From NCBI GenBank assembly GCA_021234155.1, contig JAJEKV010000102.1, positions 2,040,456 to 2,104,455 on the forward strand: a DNA stretch of 64,000 nucleotides. The letters run 5' to 3'. The position numbers and the translations under genes were made by a program. The DNA is from Isoetes taiwanensis (lineage: Eukaryota > Streptophyta > Lycopodiopsida > Isoetales > Isoetaceae). Position 1 is the stretch's first letter; each line of letters opens with the position of its first letter. Under the pieces are notes generated by a model. That model was not told the DNA's origin and searched no databases. It saw only the letters and a program-made list of their open reading frames with translations. This document shows, one piece after another, positions 21,299 through 32,650 of this stretch.

Positions 21299-22140
21299 AG
21301 AGAGAGGGAAGAGAGAGAAAGGAGAGAGGGAAGAGAGAGGAGAGAGAAGACAGAGGAGATGAGAGAGAGAGAAATAGAGAAGAAAGAGAAAGATAGAGAA
21401 AGAGGGGAGAAATAGAGGGAGAGGAGAGAGAGATGGAAAAAAAATAAGAGAGAGACTTTTCCAAGCAGAGAAGAGAGGGGAGAGAGAAAGGGGAGAAGGG
21501 GAGAAGAGAGAGAGAAGGAAAAAAAATGAAAGAGGAGAGAGGAGAGAGGAGAGAGGAGAGAGGAGAGAGAAAGGGGGGAGACAGAGAGAAATATAGACAA
21601 AGAGAGAGAGAAAAGATAGAGAGAAGAGGGGAGAGAGAGAGATGAAAGAGAGAGGAGAAAGAGAGAGAGATGAGAGGGGGGAGAGGGAAGAGATGAGAGA
21701 GAGAAGAGAGAGGAGGGAAAAGAAAGAGAAGAGAGAGAAAATTTCTTCTTCAAGAAAGAGAGAAGAGAGGGAAGAGAGGAGAGAAGGAAGGAGAGAAGGA
21801 AGGAGGGAGGAGATAGAGAAGAGAGAGAAGAGAGAATAGGAGATAAGAGAGAAAAGGAGAAGGGGAAAAATATGAGGGAGATGAGAGAAGAGAGAGATGG
21901 CAAGAGAGGAGGGAAAGAGAAAAGAGAGAGAAGAGAGAAGAGAGAAGAAAGAGAGGAGAGAGAAGATTGGAATGTTCTAGATGCAAAGGCTCAAAATAGA
22001 GGGACAAGAAAGGGAGGAGAGAGAAAAAGAGAGGAGTCTAGGGAGAAAATAATAGAGAGAAGAGAGAGGAGAGAGAATAGATGGGAAAAATAGAGATGAG
22101 CAGAGAATGTTCAGAGGAGAGAGATGGGAAAGGGAAGGGG
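21299..22140. repeat. GA-rich purine tract 1
   Basis: About 840 bp of nearly pure purine on the plus strand, built from GAGAGA, GGAGA and GAAGAGA words, broken briefly near 21965-22000. Long Ser/Leu/Pro frames on the minus strand here arise from the (TCTC)n composition and are not genes. Confidence 0.9.
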
Positions 22141-22479
22141 CCGGTCTAAAAATAAAATTTTAGGTCTAAAAAAAATAGAAAGTTTTTTGAGGCCGAGGAA
22201 TTGCAAATGCTCAAAAAAGAAGGAGAGGGGAATGTTCCATGATGGACTATGTGCTCCAAAAATAAAAAGTTTTGGAATGGTGTAAGAGAAAAATTTGGCC
22301 TATAATGGAAAGAGGGAAGAGATAGGAGAGAGAAGAGAGAGAGAAGAGAGAGAGGAGAGGGAGATGGGTGGGTCCCGGGTCCGAATTTCAATAGGGCGGT
22401 TGTCAAAGGCGGTTAAAGTCAGTGAGTTAAAACTCCACCCCCATCGACAAAGGATGAAACCACGGGCTTGATCTCAAAA

Positions 22480-22625
22480 TATAGTCCGTGGCCTTGGCCT
22501 CTCAAAAGCTCCCAAGTTTGGTGGACAAAATTTTTTTTGGTTTACCACTTTTACTCAACCCCGGACATTGCCCCCCAAACCCCCACCCTTACCACTAGAC
22601 CAACCAAATTTTTCTTAAAATAATA
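22480..22625 (-). repeat. tRNA-like module, copy 2 (B-box decayed)
   Basis: This repeats 19224-19375 closely (CCGTGGCCTTGGCCTCTC, AAGCTCCCAAGTTTGGTGG, ACCACTAGACCAACC). The sequence opposite the B-box has changed to ACTTTTACTCAACCCC, so the promoter-like core is lost. It shows that the head plus the downstream array was duplicated as a block. Confidence 0.75.
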
Positions 22626-22679
22626 GGAAGTCCATGCTCTAAGTTAAGGTCGGGCCTAAAAATTGAAGGATACTCTAGG

Positions 22680-23230
22680 ATGTTCTAGAATGTTCTAGAA
22701 TCTCTTGGAATGTCCTAGAATGTTCCAGATGCTCATGAGTAAGCACCTCAGTCTAAAAATAGAAACTTTCAGTCTAAAAATAGAAGTTTTTTGAAACTTT
22801 GCAAATGCTCACAATAGAATGTTGTGGAATGTTCCAGGTGCTCATGGGTAAGCACCTCAGTCTAAAAATAGAAATTTTCAGTCTAAAAATAGAAAGTTTT
22901 TGAAACTTTGCAAATGCTCAGAATAGAATGTTTTGGAATGTTCCAAGTGCTCATGGGTAAGCACCTCAGTCTAAAAATAGAATGTTTCAGTCTAAAAATA
23001 GAAAGTTTTTGAAACTTTGCAAATGCTCAAAATAGAATGTTATGGAATGTTGCAGATGCTCATGGGTAAGCACCTCAATCCAAAAATAGAAAGTTTTTTG
23101 AAATGTTGCAAATGCTCAAAATAGAATGTGCTAGAATGTTGCAGATGCTCTAGGGTAAGCACCTCAGTCTAAGAATAGAAAGTTTCAGTCTAAAAATAGA
23201 AAGTTTGCTTAAACTTTGTAAAAACTCAGA
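22680..23230. repeat. Tandem array 2, unit about 110 bp
   Basis: The same unit as array 1, with about five copies. The leader GGATACTCTAGGATGTTCTA before it is also shared with array 1, which supports block duplication. Confidence 0.85.
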
Positions 23231-23480
23231 TAGAGAGATAGGGTGGGGGGTTTGGAGAGAGGAGAGAGAGAAGAGAGATAGGAGATAGAGAGAGGGGAGA
23301 AATAGAGAGAGAGGAGAGAGATAGGAGAGAGAAAGGAGAGAGGAGAGAGGAGAGAGAAGAGAGGAGAGATAGGAGAGAGAGAGGAGAGAGATAGGAGAGA
23401 GGAGAGAGGAGAGAGGAGATAGAGAGAGGGGAGAAATAGAGAGAGAGGAGAGAGATAGGAGAGAGAGAAGAGAGAGGGAT

Positions 23481-23528
<48 letters not shown>

Positions 23529-24800
23529 TAGAGAGGAGAGAGAAAGATAGAAAGAGAGAGAAGGGAGCATGGGAGGAGAGAGAAGAGAGAGAAGAAGGAT
23601 GGAAGAGAGAGGAGAGAGAGAGCAAGGAGAGAGGAGAGACAAAGAAGAGAGAGAATAGAGACAGAGGGAGAGGGGAGAGAGAGAAGAGAGAGAGAAACAA
23701 AGAGAGAGGAGAGAGAAAGAGAGGAGGGAGGAGAGAGAAGAGAAAGAAGAAAGAGGGAAGAGAGAGGAGAGAGAGAGGGAAAGAAGAGAGATGCGAGAGA
23801 GAGGAGAGAGAAAGAGAGGAGAGGGAAGAGAGAGGAGAGAGAGAGAGAGGAAAAGAAGAGAGAGGAGAGAGAAGATAGACAAAGCAAGAGGGGAGAGAGA
23901 AGAGAGAGAGAGAGAGGAAAGAAGAGAGAGGAGAGAGACAAGAGGAAAGAAAGAGAAGAGAGGAGGGAGAGAGGAGAGGTAAAAAGAGAGAGGAGAGAGA
24001 GAGGGAAGGAGGAAAGACAGCCCTTTTAAGAGGGGGAGAGAGGAGGGAGAGAGAGAGAGGAGGGAGAAAGAGGGGGAGAAGATAGAGAGAGGAGAGAGAA
24101 GATAGGAGAAGAGAGAGGAGGGAGAGAGGAGAGAGAAGAGAGGAGGGAGAAGAGGAAGAGAGGGGAGAAATAGAGAGAGAGGAGAGAAATAGGAGATAGA
24201 GAGAGGAGAGAGATAGGAGATAGAGAGGGGAGAAATAGAGAGAGAGGAGAGAGATAGGAGAGAGAGAGGAGAGAGAGAAATGGAAAAGAGAGAGAAAGGT
24301 AGAGAGAAAGGGGAGAAATAGAGAGAGAGAAGAGAAATAGGAGTTAGAGAAATAGGAGATAGAGGGAGGAGAGAGATAGGAGATAGAGAGCGGGGAGAAA
24401 TAGAGAGAGAGGAGAGAGATAGGAGAGAGAGAGGAGAGAGGAGAGAGGAGAGAGAGAGAAGAGAGGAGAGGGAGGAGAGAGGAGAGGAATGAGAGAGAGA
24501 CGAGAGGGATGAGAGAGAAATAGAGAGGAGAGAGAAAGATAGAGAGAGAGAGAAGGAAGAAGGATGAAAGAGAGAGGAGAGAGAGAGCAAGGAGAGAGGA
24601 GAGACAAAGAAGAGAGAGGAGAGAGAATTTTACAGAGGGAGAGGGGAGAGAGAGAAGAGAGAGAGAGGAGAGAAAGAGAGAGGGAGGAGAGAGAAGAAGA
24701 GGAATCAGAGGAGAGAGAGGGAAAAGAAGAGAGGAGAGAGAGAGGAGAGAAGAGATAGGAGAGAGAAGAGAGAGAATAGAGAAAGGAGAGATGGAGATAG
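23231..24800. repeat. GA-rich purine tract 2 (about 1.57 kb)
   Basis: An uninterrupted purine-rich tract (GAGAGAGG, AGATAGGAGA, GGGGAGAAATAGAGAG words), with higher-order repetition of a segment like GGAGATAGAGAGAGGGGAG. Minus-strand frames of up to 550 codons (Ser, Leu, Pro only) are composition artefacts. Confidence 0.9.
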
Positions 24801-24860
24801 GGCACATGGTGGCCCAAATTTTAACAACTCGGCCGGAGGCTATAGAGGAAAGGGTGTTTA

Positions 24861-24892
24861 AGAAAAGGGCCATTTATATAGCCCTTTTCTAG
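24861..24892 (+). other. Terminal hairpin and CTAG of the Helitron-like element
   Basis: A perfect 10-bp inverted repeat with a 10-nt loop runs directly into CTAG, followed by T. The stem overlaps the CTAG by two bases, which is closer than usual for Helitrons. Confidence 0.65.
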
Positions 24893-27800
24893 TATTATAT
24901 ATTATCTTCAGATTTGCCATTTTAACCTATATACTTTAATATTAATTACAGACAGACGTTCTTCATTTGTTATTCATAACCTTGTTATAACATTATCCAA
25001 GTCTTGTCATTCCCTTAGGAGTTTGTGTAAGACATACATAATTATCTGGCTTCTATTATATTTGATTATGTTGTGTTTTTTAAGTAGCTTGCTCCTTTAG
25101 ATTATCTTTAACGTTTCCACACTTACACTCACTATCTTTAAGCGTAGATTACTGATTATATGAGGACACCTATTAATTCATTAGCTATGTTTATAGATTT
25201 ACCCCGGGCGTCACGATATCCTTACATTTGAATTACTTATTTATCCTCTTGCTATTTTCAGAATTTATCACACATACAGACAATCTATATATTTATAGAA
25301 TGCGTGTACAACCCGACATATATATTCGGCGTAATGGTACCGCCCGGTATCCGATCCAGCTATGGCTATGCAATCGTCTGTATCACGTAAGGCGATTCGA
25401 CTATGGTGTCCACGCCCGGAAGCATCGAAAGCATGTCCGGTGTCATGAGCTTTGTTATATGGCGATGGACCGAAAGTCTTGGGCTTCTTATTGGTTTGAC
25501 GATGGCTATTATGTGATTGAAACACTGGACCTAGTAATTACGAGGATGAATTTACTATGCGGCATATATGTTGCCACTGCACCATATATCTGATTGAGAA
25601 GTGGTTTATGATTATCTACCGTAGACCACGTTAAAGAGGTACTATAGTAAGGTGGAAAACTGGATTATAAATACCCAGCTCATGAAAGGGAGATGACTTT
25701 AGAAGTGTAGGTTTCGACCATGATGGTGAAGGCATAGAATGTCCGACACTTTATAACTATTGCTACTTGAATCGAGGTATGATTCGCGGAATGGCGGAGA
25801 ATAAATAAATAAATAAATAAATATATTAAATCATCCCCCCATGGGACCTTGAAGGTCATGGTGTATGAGGATATCGATCCATAAGCTATGGATTATAAAA
25901 TTACATATACATTGTGTTTGGTAAAGAGATTGATGTTCCTGCGTGAAATAAAGATGCAAGATTATAGACGACTAAGAAGACCACGTAACCACGTGGATAC
26001 GCTTAATGACATTGGTCAAATGCATGACCATTATGCATGGTATAAATTAAGGAAACGGACACATGTTATGTCTGCTGGGAGCATCGAGATGCCGTATAAC
26101 AGATTGGAGGATAGTGTGGAACGTAGTTTCTACATAAGGTCAAGAGAAGACGACAATTGGTAGGAACAGGCACAACCATCGAAAAGGTACAAGGTATGTT
26201 GGATCTTTGGTGAAGCTAGATTATGAATGGAAGTTGACCTTGAAGTAATGATACATTAGGAAGGCAAGTAATGTACCCACACGACAAGTGGGAGAGAAGA
26301 GGTGCTTGAAAGTTGTTGTAAACCACGTTTCAAGTATAGAGAGTTTGGAATGACACGTTGAATGTACCAAAGTCTGGAGTATGAACAAGGTAGGCGCCCC
26401 ATGAACATCTCACCAAGGAGGATGTGCTCTGGACTTGGTATCGTGTGTGTATGCCGAGGAGTAACTCCACGTTGATATATGTGTACTAGGACCATTTAAT
26501 AGTAAAACATAACTAAAAGAAGATAGGATACATATTAGAACTTTTAGTTCACATTCCATATGAATATGGAAGTAATGAAGATAAGAGTTCTTATACTAGA
26601 AATGAAACACGTCCACAAGGAACTTAGGTTGACATTTGCCCCTGTGGAAGTTATGACTAGAGCTTGAGGACGAAGGCAAAGTAAGGTTAGTGGTGTCGAA
26701 ACCACAACATGTATATGGTACTAGATAACCAAGTTGGTGAAATAAATTGGCCGCAAGTATGAATATAGCTAGATGCCTATGTCAACAAGTTACATAGGAG
26801 TCTCGACTTAGGGTTGGTGCACACATGTTACTATATCATAACAACGTAGCGGTCCTGGATGTAGGAAGGATTTAGTAGTATTACATACTGTAGTGGTGAT
26901 CATATCGAGGATGTCAATTGTGATATTCAGATGTATATCATATTAAAAGGTAGTAGAATATTCGTACAAGGCGAGGAAAATATCACTTGACAAGGTTTAA
27001 AGAATGAGCGTAAGGATATGCTTATATACGAAGATATTGGGTTAGGTATGCTTTACCAGAGATAAGCATTCAAGTTATCCCAATGGTTGGAGTTGACTAT
27101 CTTAGATACGTCGTACTAAGAAAGATGAGAAAAGTTTAAATCAGTGAAAATAGCTAGAGTAAGTCTAGCATATACGGTGATGTTACATTCAAAAACATCC
27201 CGAGGATGGTTGGAACGGTATTGGAATAACCGATAATGAGAGCTTAGATACTCAAAGGTTCTAGATACCAATGAATTACTTCATTGTTATAAGCTGAGAG
27301 CATTTATTTAGTTTTGGAAAATAAGAAGATGTATAAAATATCGCATCCCCCTGATGGAAGAAAAGAAGGAGTACGATGACTTTGACGATTATACTTTAGG
27401 AGATAACCGAGAACATGGCAATACATAGCAATTCAAGTCCCGATAAAAATCAAGACGAGGTGTGTAGATTACAAGGAGTGAGATCCTATAGACTAGTAGT
27501 CTATATATCCTAAGAGTTACCCTACTCGCGGGGAACAATTGTAGGTACAGAAGTAGAAGGTGGAGGATCCGTTGCCTTGAGGCATAGACCCGTTAGAGAT
27601 TATGACTTTGAAACTCTTAAGAGGGTAAGGAATTGGATAACCATATGGCAGTTACTAACGAAGATTGAAACATTGGGTTTTCCTATTAGAAGACCAGGAG
27701 GTTTTAGTGCCTCGACTTCGTTATGAGGGAGTCAAAGACGGCAGCATTTGAAGCTGATCAAAAGCTGAAGTCCACCTGATAACTTAATAACAATAGGTTA

Positions 27801-30175
27801 ATTGTAACTAAGTATGGGTGGTATGGAACACAAAGGATCCTTAGCGAAAGAAGCTTTTAGAAAAGCTCCTCATCTGGGGTAGTAAACCTTCAGAATTATG
27901 GCATAATCCCATGGGTGGTATGATAGTGTATATACACGACTGGAATACCATAAGGCACCAAAGGGATGGTTAAAGTAGCTGGGGATCCTATAAAAAAAAT
28001 GTAGGCAGCATATAGATTTCCAACATAGAGTTGGCCAACGCCCCAGTTAAAGTCGGTGGCTCAGCCACATTATAAAGGTACATAGGCAATAGGCTTTGTT
28101 TCAAGGAACTACCAAGCTTACACTTTAGCTAGGTTAGAGCAGAGCTCTAGCATTGTGGGATGTGGAGATATGTTTGTTATGTACATACCATGTACAGATA
28201 TGATAAACATCTCAGGAAGGTAATTTAGGTGGCGACGCAAGGAGAGAAAGACGAGGGTATCCTAAAGTTGGAGATACGTTTGAAATGTGCAAAGGACCGT
28301 CAATCCGTTGCATGCTAGGATATCAGGTAGTAGTTGGCGCTTGAAATAAATGTCAACGGCCAATAGAATAAAACTTAAGGTAGTGGGGTTGAGTAGTACA
28401 ATAGTACAATTCCAGAATAAGTAGCGAATAGCAGTTACCTGCTAAATGTTCGAATGTGTCTTGCATAGACACCTAAGACTAGCTTTCCCACATGATCCAT
28501 ACCTGGGTCACATAGAGTGAACGCCAGGGAATACATGGAAGTGTAAGTTAGGATATATAGGACTCGAACATGAATACAAGTCCGTTATCTCAACATAGGT
28601 AATTGTAGAAAGGCTCACAAAATACCAGGCAGGCATCTTGATGACTCCAGGTAATTCATGATTTATACGAAGGCTCACCCGCTCTTAGGCCATGACTATG
28701 GCTTAAATGATTTGGAATGCCAGAACAGTAGCATAACATTATGACGGAGAAATGTAATGACTAGCATTTCTAGGATGTAGGACAATGTTGAATCATAACC
28801 CCCAATGATAGGTGGGTTAAGAATGTAAGGAACATATAGTAGCGGCTTAGAAGCCACAAGACGATTAATGAATACGCAAAGGAGTAAATGGATTAATGAC
28901 TCTACTGAATAAAGGTCACAGCCAAAGGGTGAAATGTGTACGCTGTGGCATATCATAGACGTAGAAAACATATTGAAGAAGAGAAGGGTAGTCTTTGCTA
29001 ACATGCAAAGGTATACCTGTGGCTTGAAAAGCAGTAAGAGCTGGAAAACTCTTTTAAGATTTGGTGCATGGCTTAGGGGAGAAGACTTGCATGTCTTAGG
29101 ACAACATGGTGAATTGAGTTCACCAAGGACCCCTTTTTTTTTTAAATAGATAGATAGGTAGATAGCATTTATATGTCATGCCATATTGGTAGCGTCCATG
29201 AGGAGATATGACGGACCCCCAGAGACTTGAACACAAGATCTCTGAATAGAGGAGGCCTACCTTGAGGGGTCTTTGGGTGGTACTGTCCTTTGGGAAATTC
29301 ATATAATCCTTTGGAATATGTAAGTTCATTTGCAGAACCTAAAGATGTTTAGGTATTAAAATAATGGTTGGAACATTTTGCTCGGACCTTATCTAGGTAC
29401 CCTAGAAGGAGGTGAGTAATCAACAATGGTTGGGTGGCATTGGAATATACGGGAGAACACTCCTAAAGAGGGTAGACTTTGACAGGCGTGTGGCACAGAT
29501 AATTAATCACATCCATATAGACGGTGAAGTTTGGCACAAAGTGTTGAGATTATTATGGGGGTTCTAACACAGGCACCTCACTACGTATTACAGAGTTTGT
29601 ACCGTGGTCTGGGAAAATGGTCCATAAAAAGAACACGACCATTGAGAAGAAGTAGTGAGGGGTGGTAGGATTAAAGCTACCCATGGTCTAGAGGGGTGCT
29701 GCATGGCAGTCCTTAGTTGGTTGGGCGAAAAGAAATCTTTTGTCTGGGAATTGAGATAAGGCAAGGTTTAGACACTAGAGAGAGACAACGTTAATTATAG
29801 TTATGTCTATAACATATTACGTATATAACGTCGAATAAGGTCTAAGATAAAGCTTATGAATGTAGTATAGATTGAATGATGGCAAGGCCGGAAGAAATTG
29901 TGTTATCAAGGCATCTACCAAAGGAAAAAAAAAATAATAATAATTAAAGTTATAAGTCGAGGAACGCCGATAACTGGGTATTATTACCGTCGCCTAAAGA
30001 ATATCCAAGGATATAATACACGCTGCTATTCTAGAAAGTTGCCCTGTCGTTGTTAATTAAGTTCCGGAATTAGTCCCACCAAGTGAGTTGATGTTGTCAT
30101 AACAAGTTGGCCGGACTTGCTAGGTTACGTCGTGCCATTTGGTCGGTTTATTCCTAGGGGATACTAGCTTTATAT
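24893..30175. mobile_element. LARD-like interior, large unassigned part
   Basis: About 5.3 kb with no long open frame and no recognised motif on either strand. The plus strand is purine-leaning and has a short (AATA)n run at 25801-25825 and a homopurine/AT patch near 29925. Open stretches at about 25228-25593 and 25888-26163 are the longest, and neither resembles a known family. It may be highly decayed retroelement DNA or a non-coding passenger. Confidence 0.5.
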
Positions 30176-30246
30176 ATGGTTAACAGTTATCCGGTTGACT
30201 ATAGCAGAGAGAGGTCGTCTCCCATGGCTATGGCAAGGCTGCTTAC

Positions 30247-30311
30247 TCCGGCGGCTATGGCGGAAGAGCTTGCTCCGGCGGCTATGGCGGAAGAGCTTGC
30301 TCCGGCGGAGT
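30247..30311 (+). repeat. 27-bp minisatellite
   Basis: CTCCGGCGGCTATGGCGGAA plus GAGCTTG is repeated about 2.4 times. A short plus-strand frame (30176-30364) reads PAAMAEELA repeats through it. No function is recognised. It is GC-rich in an AT-rich setting. Confidence 0.7.
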
Positions 30312-30403
30312 TGTTGCCTCCGTGGGTTTACCAAAGGCATGCCTCTAATTTAGATATGGAATAGATGCACTATAAATATTAGAAAAAGCATTGTATTACT
30401 TCA

Positions 30404-30492
30404 AGAAAGAAGTTGGCTTATTGGTAAAGGTGTTGGCTTGGGTGCAGAAGGTCAGGGGTTCAATCCCATGATGTACCTTTTTCTTAAAAAAA
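30404..30492 (+). repeat. tRNA-derived SINE-like sequence 1
   Basis: TTGGCTTATTGGTAAAGG resembles a polymerase III A-box, and GGTTCAATCC (30457-30466) matches the B-box at tRNA-like spacing. It is followed by a T-rich stretch and an A-run. The anticodon arm and acceptor stem cannot be drawn well, so a SINE head is likelier than a tRNA gene. Confidence 0.5.
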
Positions 30493-30564
30493 ACTGCTAA
30501 CTGGACAAAACAGAATATTAGATATGTATAACAAAGTAATAGAACTCTATATTCTATATAAAGA

Positions 30565-30668
30565 TAGTTGGCAAGATGGAAAGAGTGTTGGGTTGGAAGT
30601 AGGAGGTTATGGGTACAAAACGCGGGCGGAAAACGGAAAAAATTATTTTTAAAAAAAAAAAAAAAACA
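30565..30668 (+). repeat. tRNA-derived SINE-like sequence 2 with poly-A
   Basis: AGTTGGCAAGATGGAAAGAG ... GTTGGGTTGGAAGTAGGAGG ... TTATGGGTACAAAACGC resembles the preceding copy in layout. The B-box is degenerate, and a long A-run (30651-30666) follows. It is probably an older insertion of a related family. The GC-rich segment after it (30680-30840) is unassigned. Confidence 0.4.
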
Positions 30669-31072
30669 TTTTTTTATCACGGCCCGGACCGTATGGGGCG
30701 GCCGACGTGCTATATATCGCATTTTATTTTCAAAAAAGAAACACCCTCGGATACGTCGGCCCTTTTTGTTTTTCGCCTGTTGTCCGTTTTGCCTCGGGAG
30801 GCGCGTGCCCCTAGGGTATTTGGGAGGTGCCCGATCCATTGAAGCCATTTTCGCCTTCATCCAACTCACGTTACAAAAAGTTATAGCTCTTCCAAACTTA
30901 GGTCTTCCAGTCGCCCTAAACTTCTTAAGAACTTACAATTTATTACATCCACCTAACACAGAACTAAATCACCAAAAAGTTAAGCAGTCCAACGAGCCTA
31001 AACTCCCACTCAACTACCGAGCTAACGGGTTAAAGATTTGGTCAGTGCTATGATTCCGGTCAACCAAAATCA
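30669..31072. mobile_element. LARD-like interior, 5' leader
   Basis: This is the untranslated leader of the minus-strand element next to its primer-binding site. It contains GC-rich sequence (30680-30840) and then AT-rich leader. An open stretch crosses it but has no recognisable product. Confidence 0.45.
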
Positions 31073-31086
31073 TGGCTCTGATACCA
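31073..31086 (-). other. LARD-like element primer-binding site
   Basis: The plus strand TGGCTCTGATACCA is the complement of the initiator tRNA-Met primer site TGGTATCAGAGCCA. It lies one base from the LTR. Confidence 0.93.
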
Positions 31087-31087
31087 C

Positions 31088-32650
31088 TGTGACGCTCCCT
31101 GAACATATACGACCCTCGGACGTATACATACGGGGACTTTCCCCTCCCATGGCGACCAACTCGCCATGAGCAGGGCCCTCCGTCTATTTCGGGCCATCTA
31201 TAATATGATGCCCGAAAGAAGGACACGAAGGGGTCATTCGGCCCACGCCTTCAATGGGGCTCCTACGTCGCGGAAGCGTGAATACATGTTAGCACACATC
31301 ATAAATCATATATAAATAACCACCACGAAGGGTGGCATATCCATCCAAATACCAACGGCAAAGAATATGCATCTTAACCTAGGAAAACACCCCAAACCCC
31401 AGGTTCTACCCCGGTTCAGACTCCGATGAGGATGGACTGACGGCTCGGCCTCAAGAGATCAGCAGACAGAGGTATAACCTGGTGTTGGCTGGCATAGAAC
31501 ATCAGCTAGGGTTGTCCACTCCATCCGCCCCTCCTGTGCACACTTTGCAGATGGGTCAATTCACGCTATGGCGTCGCTATAGCCTTCCGGAGACGTAGGC
31601 TTGAGGCATCACCCTGCTGAGCCTACTCCGGGGTTCATGAAGTCCCGTCCGATGAGGCAGGTCAGGGAAGCGTCCCCTTCCAGAATCACAGTGGTTCCAT
31701 GGGCGAGCTAGAGAATACGTGCCGCATCAGCGACCCCCGCATCCGTACCCGACTTACTCGCCCTAAATCTACTCAAAGTGCAAGGTGCCCCATACGGGTC
31801 ACACCTTCCCACCCAGGGAGTGTCAGACCCATACCCGGCCCTCTACGTGACCGGCTATCAGGCCTAGCTCGCTATAGGAGTCCTGGGCCTTTTATGTTCG
31901 CAGGGACCCGCCAACCACTTCACCACTGTGTTCCTTATGCGGTGCTAAGCCCACCCATAGCATCTATGACCGGTGGGCTCTTGTGCCTGCCGCATCTAAT
32001 GGGAATAATACAGGGCTATATCTAGGAGCATACTACAATACATGGGCTCAGAGGTCTCTACCCCCGTAATCCCCATATCCTGAAAAGCTAACTAAGCAAA
32101 GAACTACTAAACCATCAACCAAAGCACGTACAGAGACTAGAGATAAAGAATACTCACCATATCAATCAAGGGTTAGCCTAACAGGTAAACCACAGAGAAA
32201 ACAGAGAGAGAACACACCACAGAGAGGCGCTATGCTATAAATCAACAAAGTAACCTACTGACTAACCGTCAAATCGGTCTTGGGCTGCTCCATCTCGACT
32301 AACTGAAGGGCGCCTGTCTGCTGCTGCTCCTCCTCCATCCCCAATTGCTCCCAATTCGAATTGGGGCACAAAAGCCCTAATTTGGGTGTCCAAAATGGAA
32401 ACCCTACCTTGCCCAATCGATTTGGGCCAGGTGGCATGTCATAAATTAACTAATTTGGTATTTTAGCCCTTTTTAATATTAGGATAAGCCCTAAATTCGA
32501 ATTAGGGTTTTGGTTAGGTTTCCACCTTTATAATTTAATTATTAACATAGCTAACCTTAGCTTATGAATAATTAATGTGCCATTAATTATTCATAGTGAC
32601 GTGTCACGTATTTATACTTAAATATGCGTATAAATATGTGGAACGTCACA
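31088..32650 (-). repeat. 5' LTR of the LARD-like element (1563 bp)
   Basis: Partner of 16905-18475, with the same ends (TGTGACG...CGTCACA). The GCGGA duplication follows directly, and then LINE-A resumes. Confidence 0.93.

Larger units (their letters stand above)
19115..24892 (+). mobile_element. Helitron-like element packed with tandem repeats
   Basis: The left end TCTATTATAATAAAG resembles the AT-rich 5' end of the Helitron at 7073. Both have a CTCGGCCGT stretch further in (19228 here, 7128 there). The right end is a perfect 10-bp stem, AGAAAAGGGC (24861-24870) with GCCCTTTTCT (24881-24890), overlapping the terminal CTAG at 24889-24892 and followed by T. The left flank base is G, not the expected A, so the insertion site is not a perfect A/T junction. 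The interior holds two copies of a module (tRNA-like head, 110-bp tandem repeats, GA tract) and no transposition gene. Confidence 0.6.
16905..32650 (-). mobile_element. Large LTR element with mostly non-coding interior (LARD-like)
   Basis: LTRs of 1571 and 1563 bp flank a 12.6-kb interior, and a 5-bp target duplication GCGGA lies at 16900-16904 and 32651-32655. The primer-binding site is at 31073-31086 and the polypurine tract at 18476-18488, so the element is on the minus strand. The LTR termini TGTGACG/CGTCACA resemble those of Ty3-gypsy elements. No gag, protease, RT or integrase motif is visible in either strand of the interior. About 5.8 kb of it is a secondary Helitron-like insertion. 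It was probably mobilised by another element's proteins. It splits LINE-A between endonuclease and RT. Confidence 0.88.

Noticed and set aside
19430-23230. Regular repeats with spacers, CRISPR-like at first glance
   Set aside because: The repeats are contiguous 110-bp satellite units in a plant nuclear context. There are no unique spacers and no cas genes.
21283-24873. Very long Ser/Leu/Pro frames on the minus strand (up to 554 codons)
   Set aside because: Translation of (TCTC)n composition. The alternative frames give the same residues, and the complementary strand gives Glu/Arg repeats.
30568-31053. 161-codon plus-strand frame as a gene
   Set aside because: It spans a poly-A run, unassigned GC-rich sequence and the retroelement leader, and has no domain.
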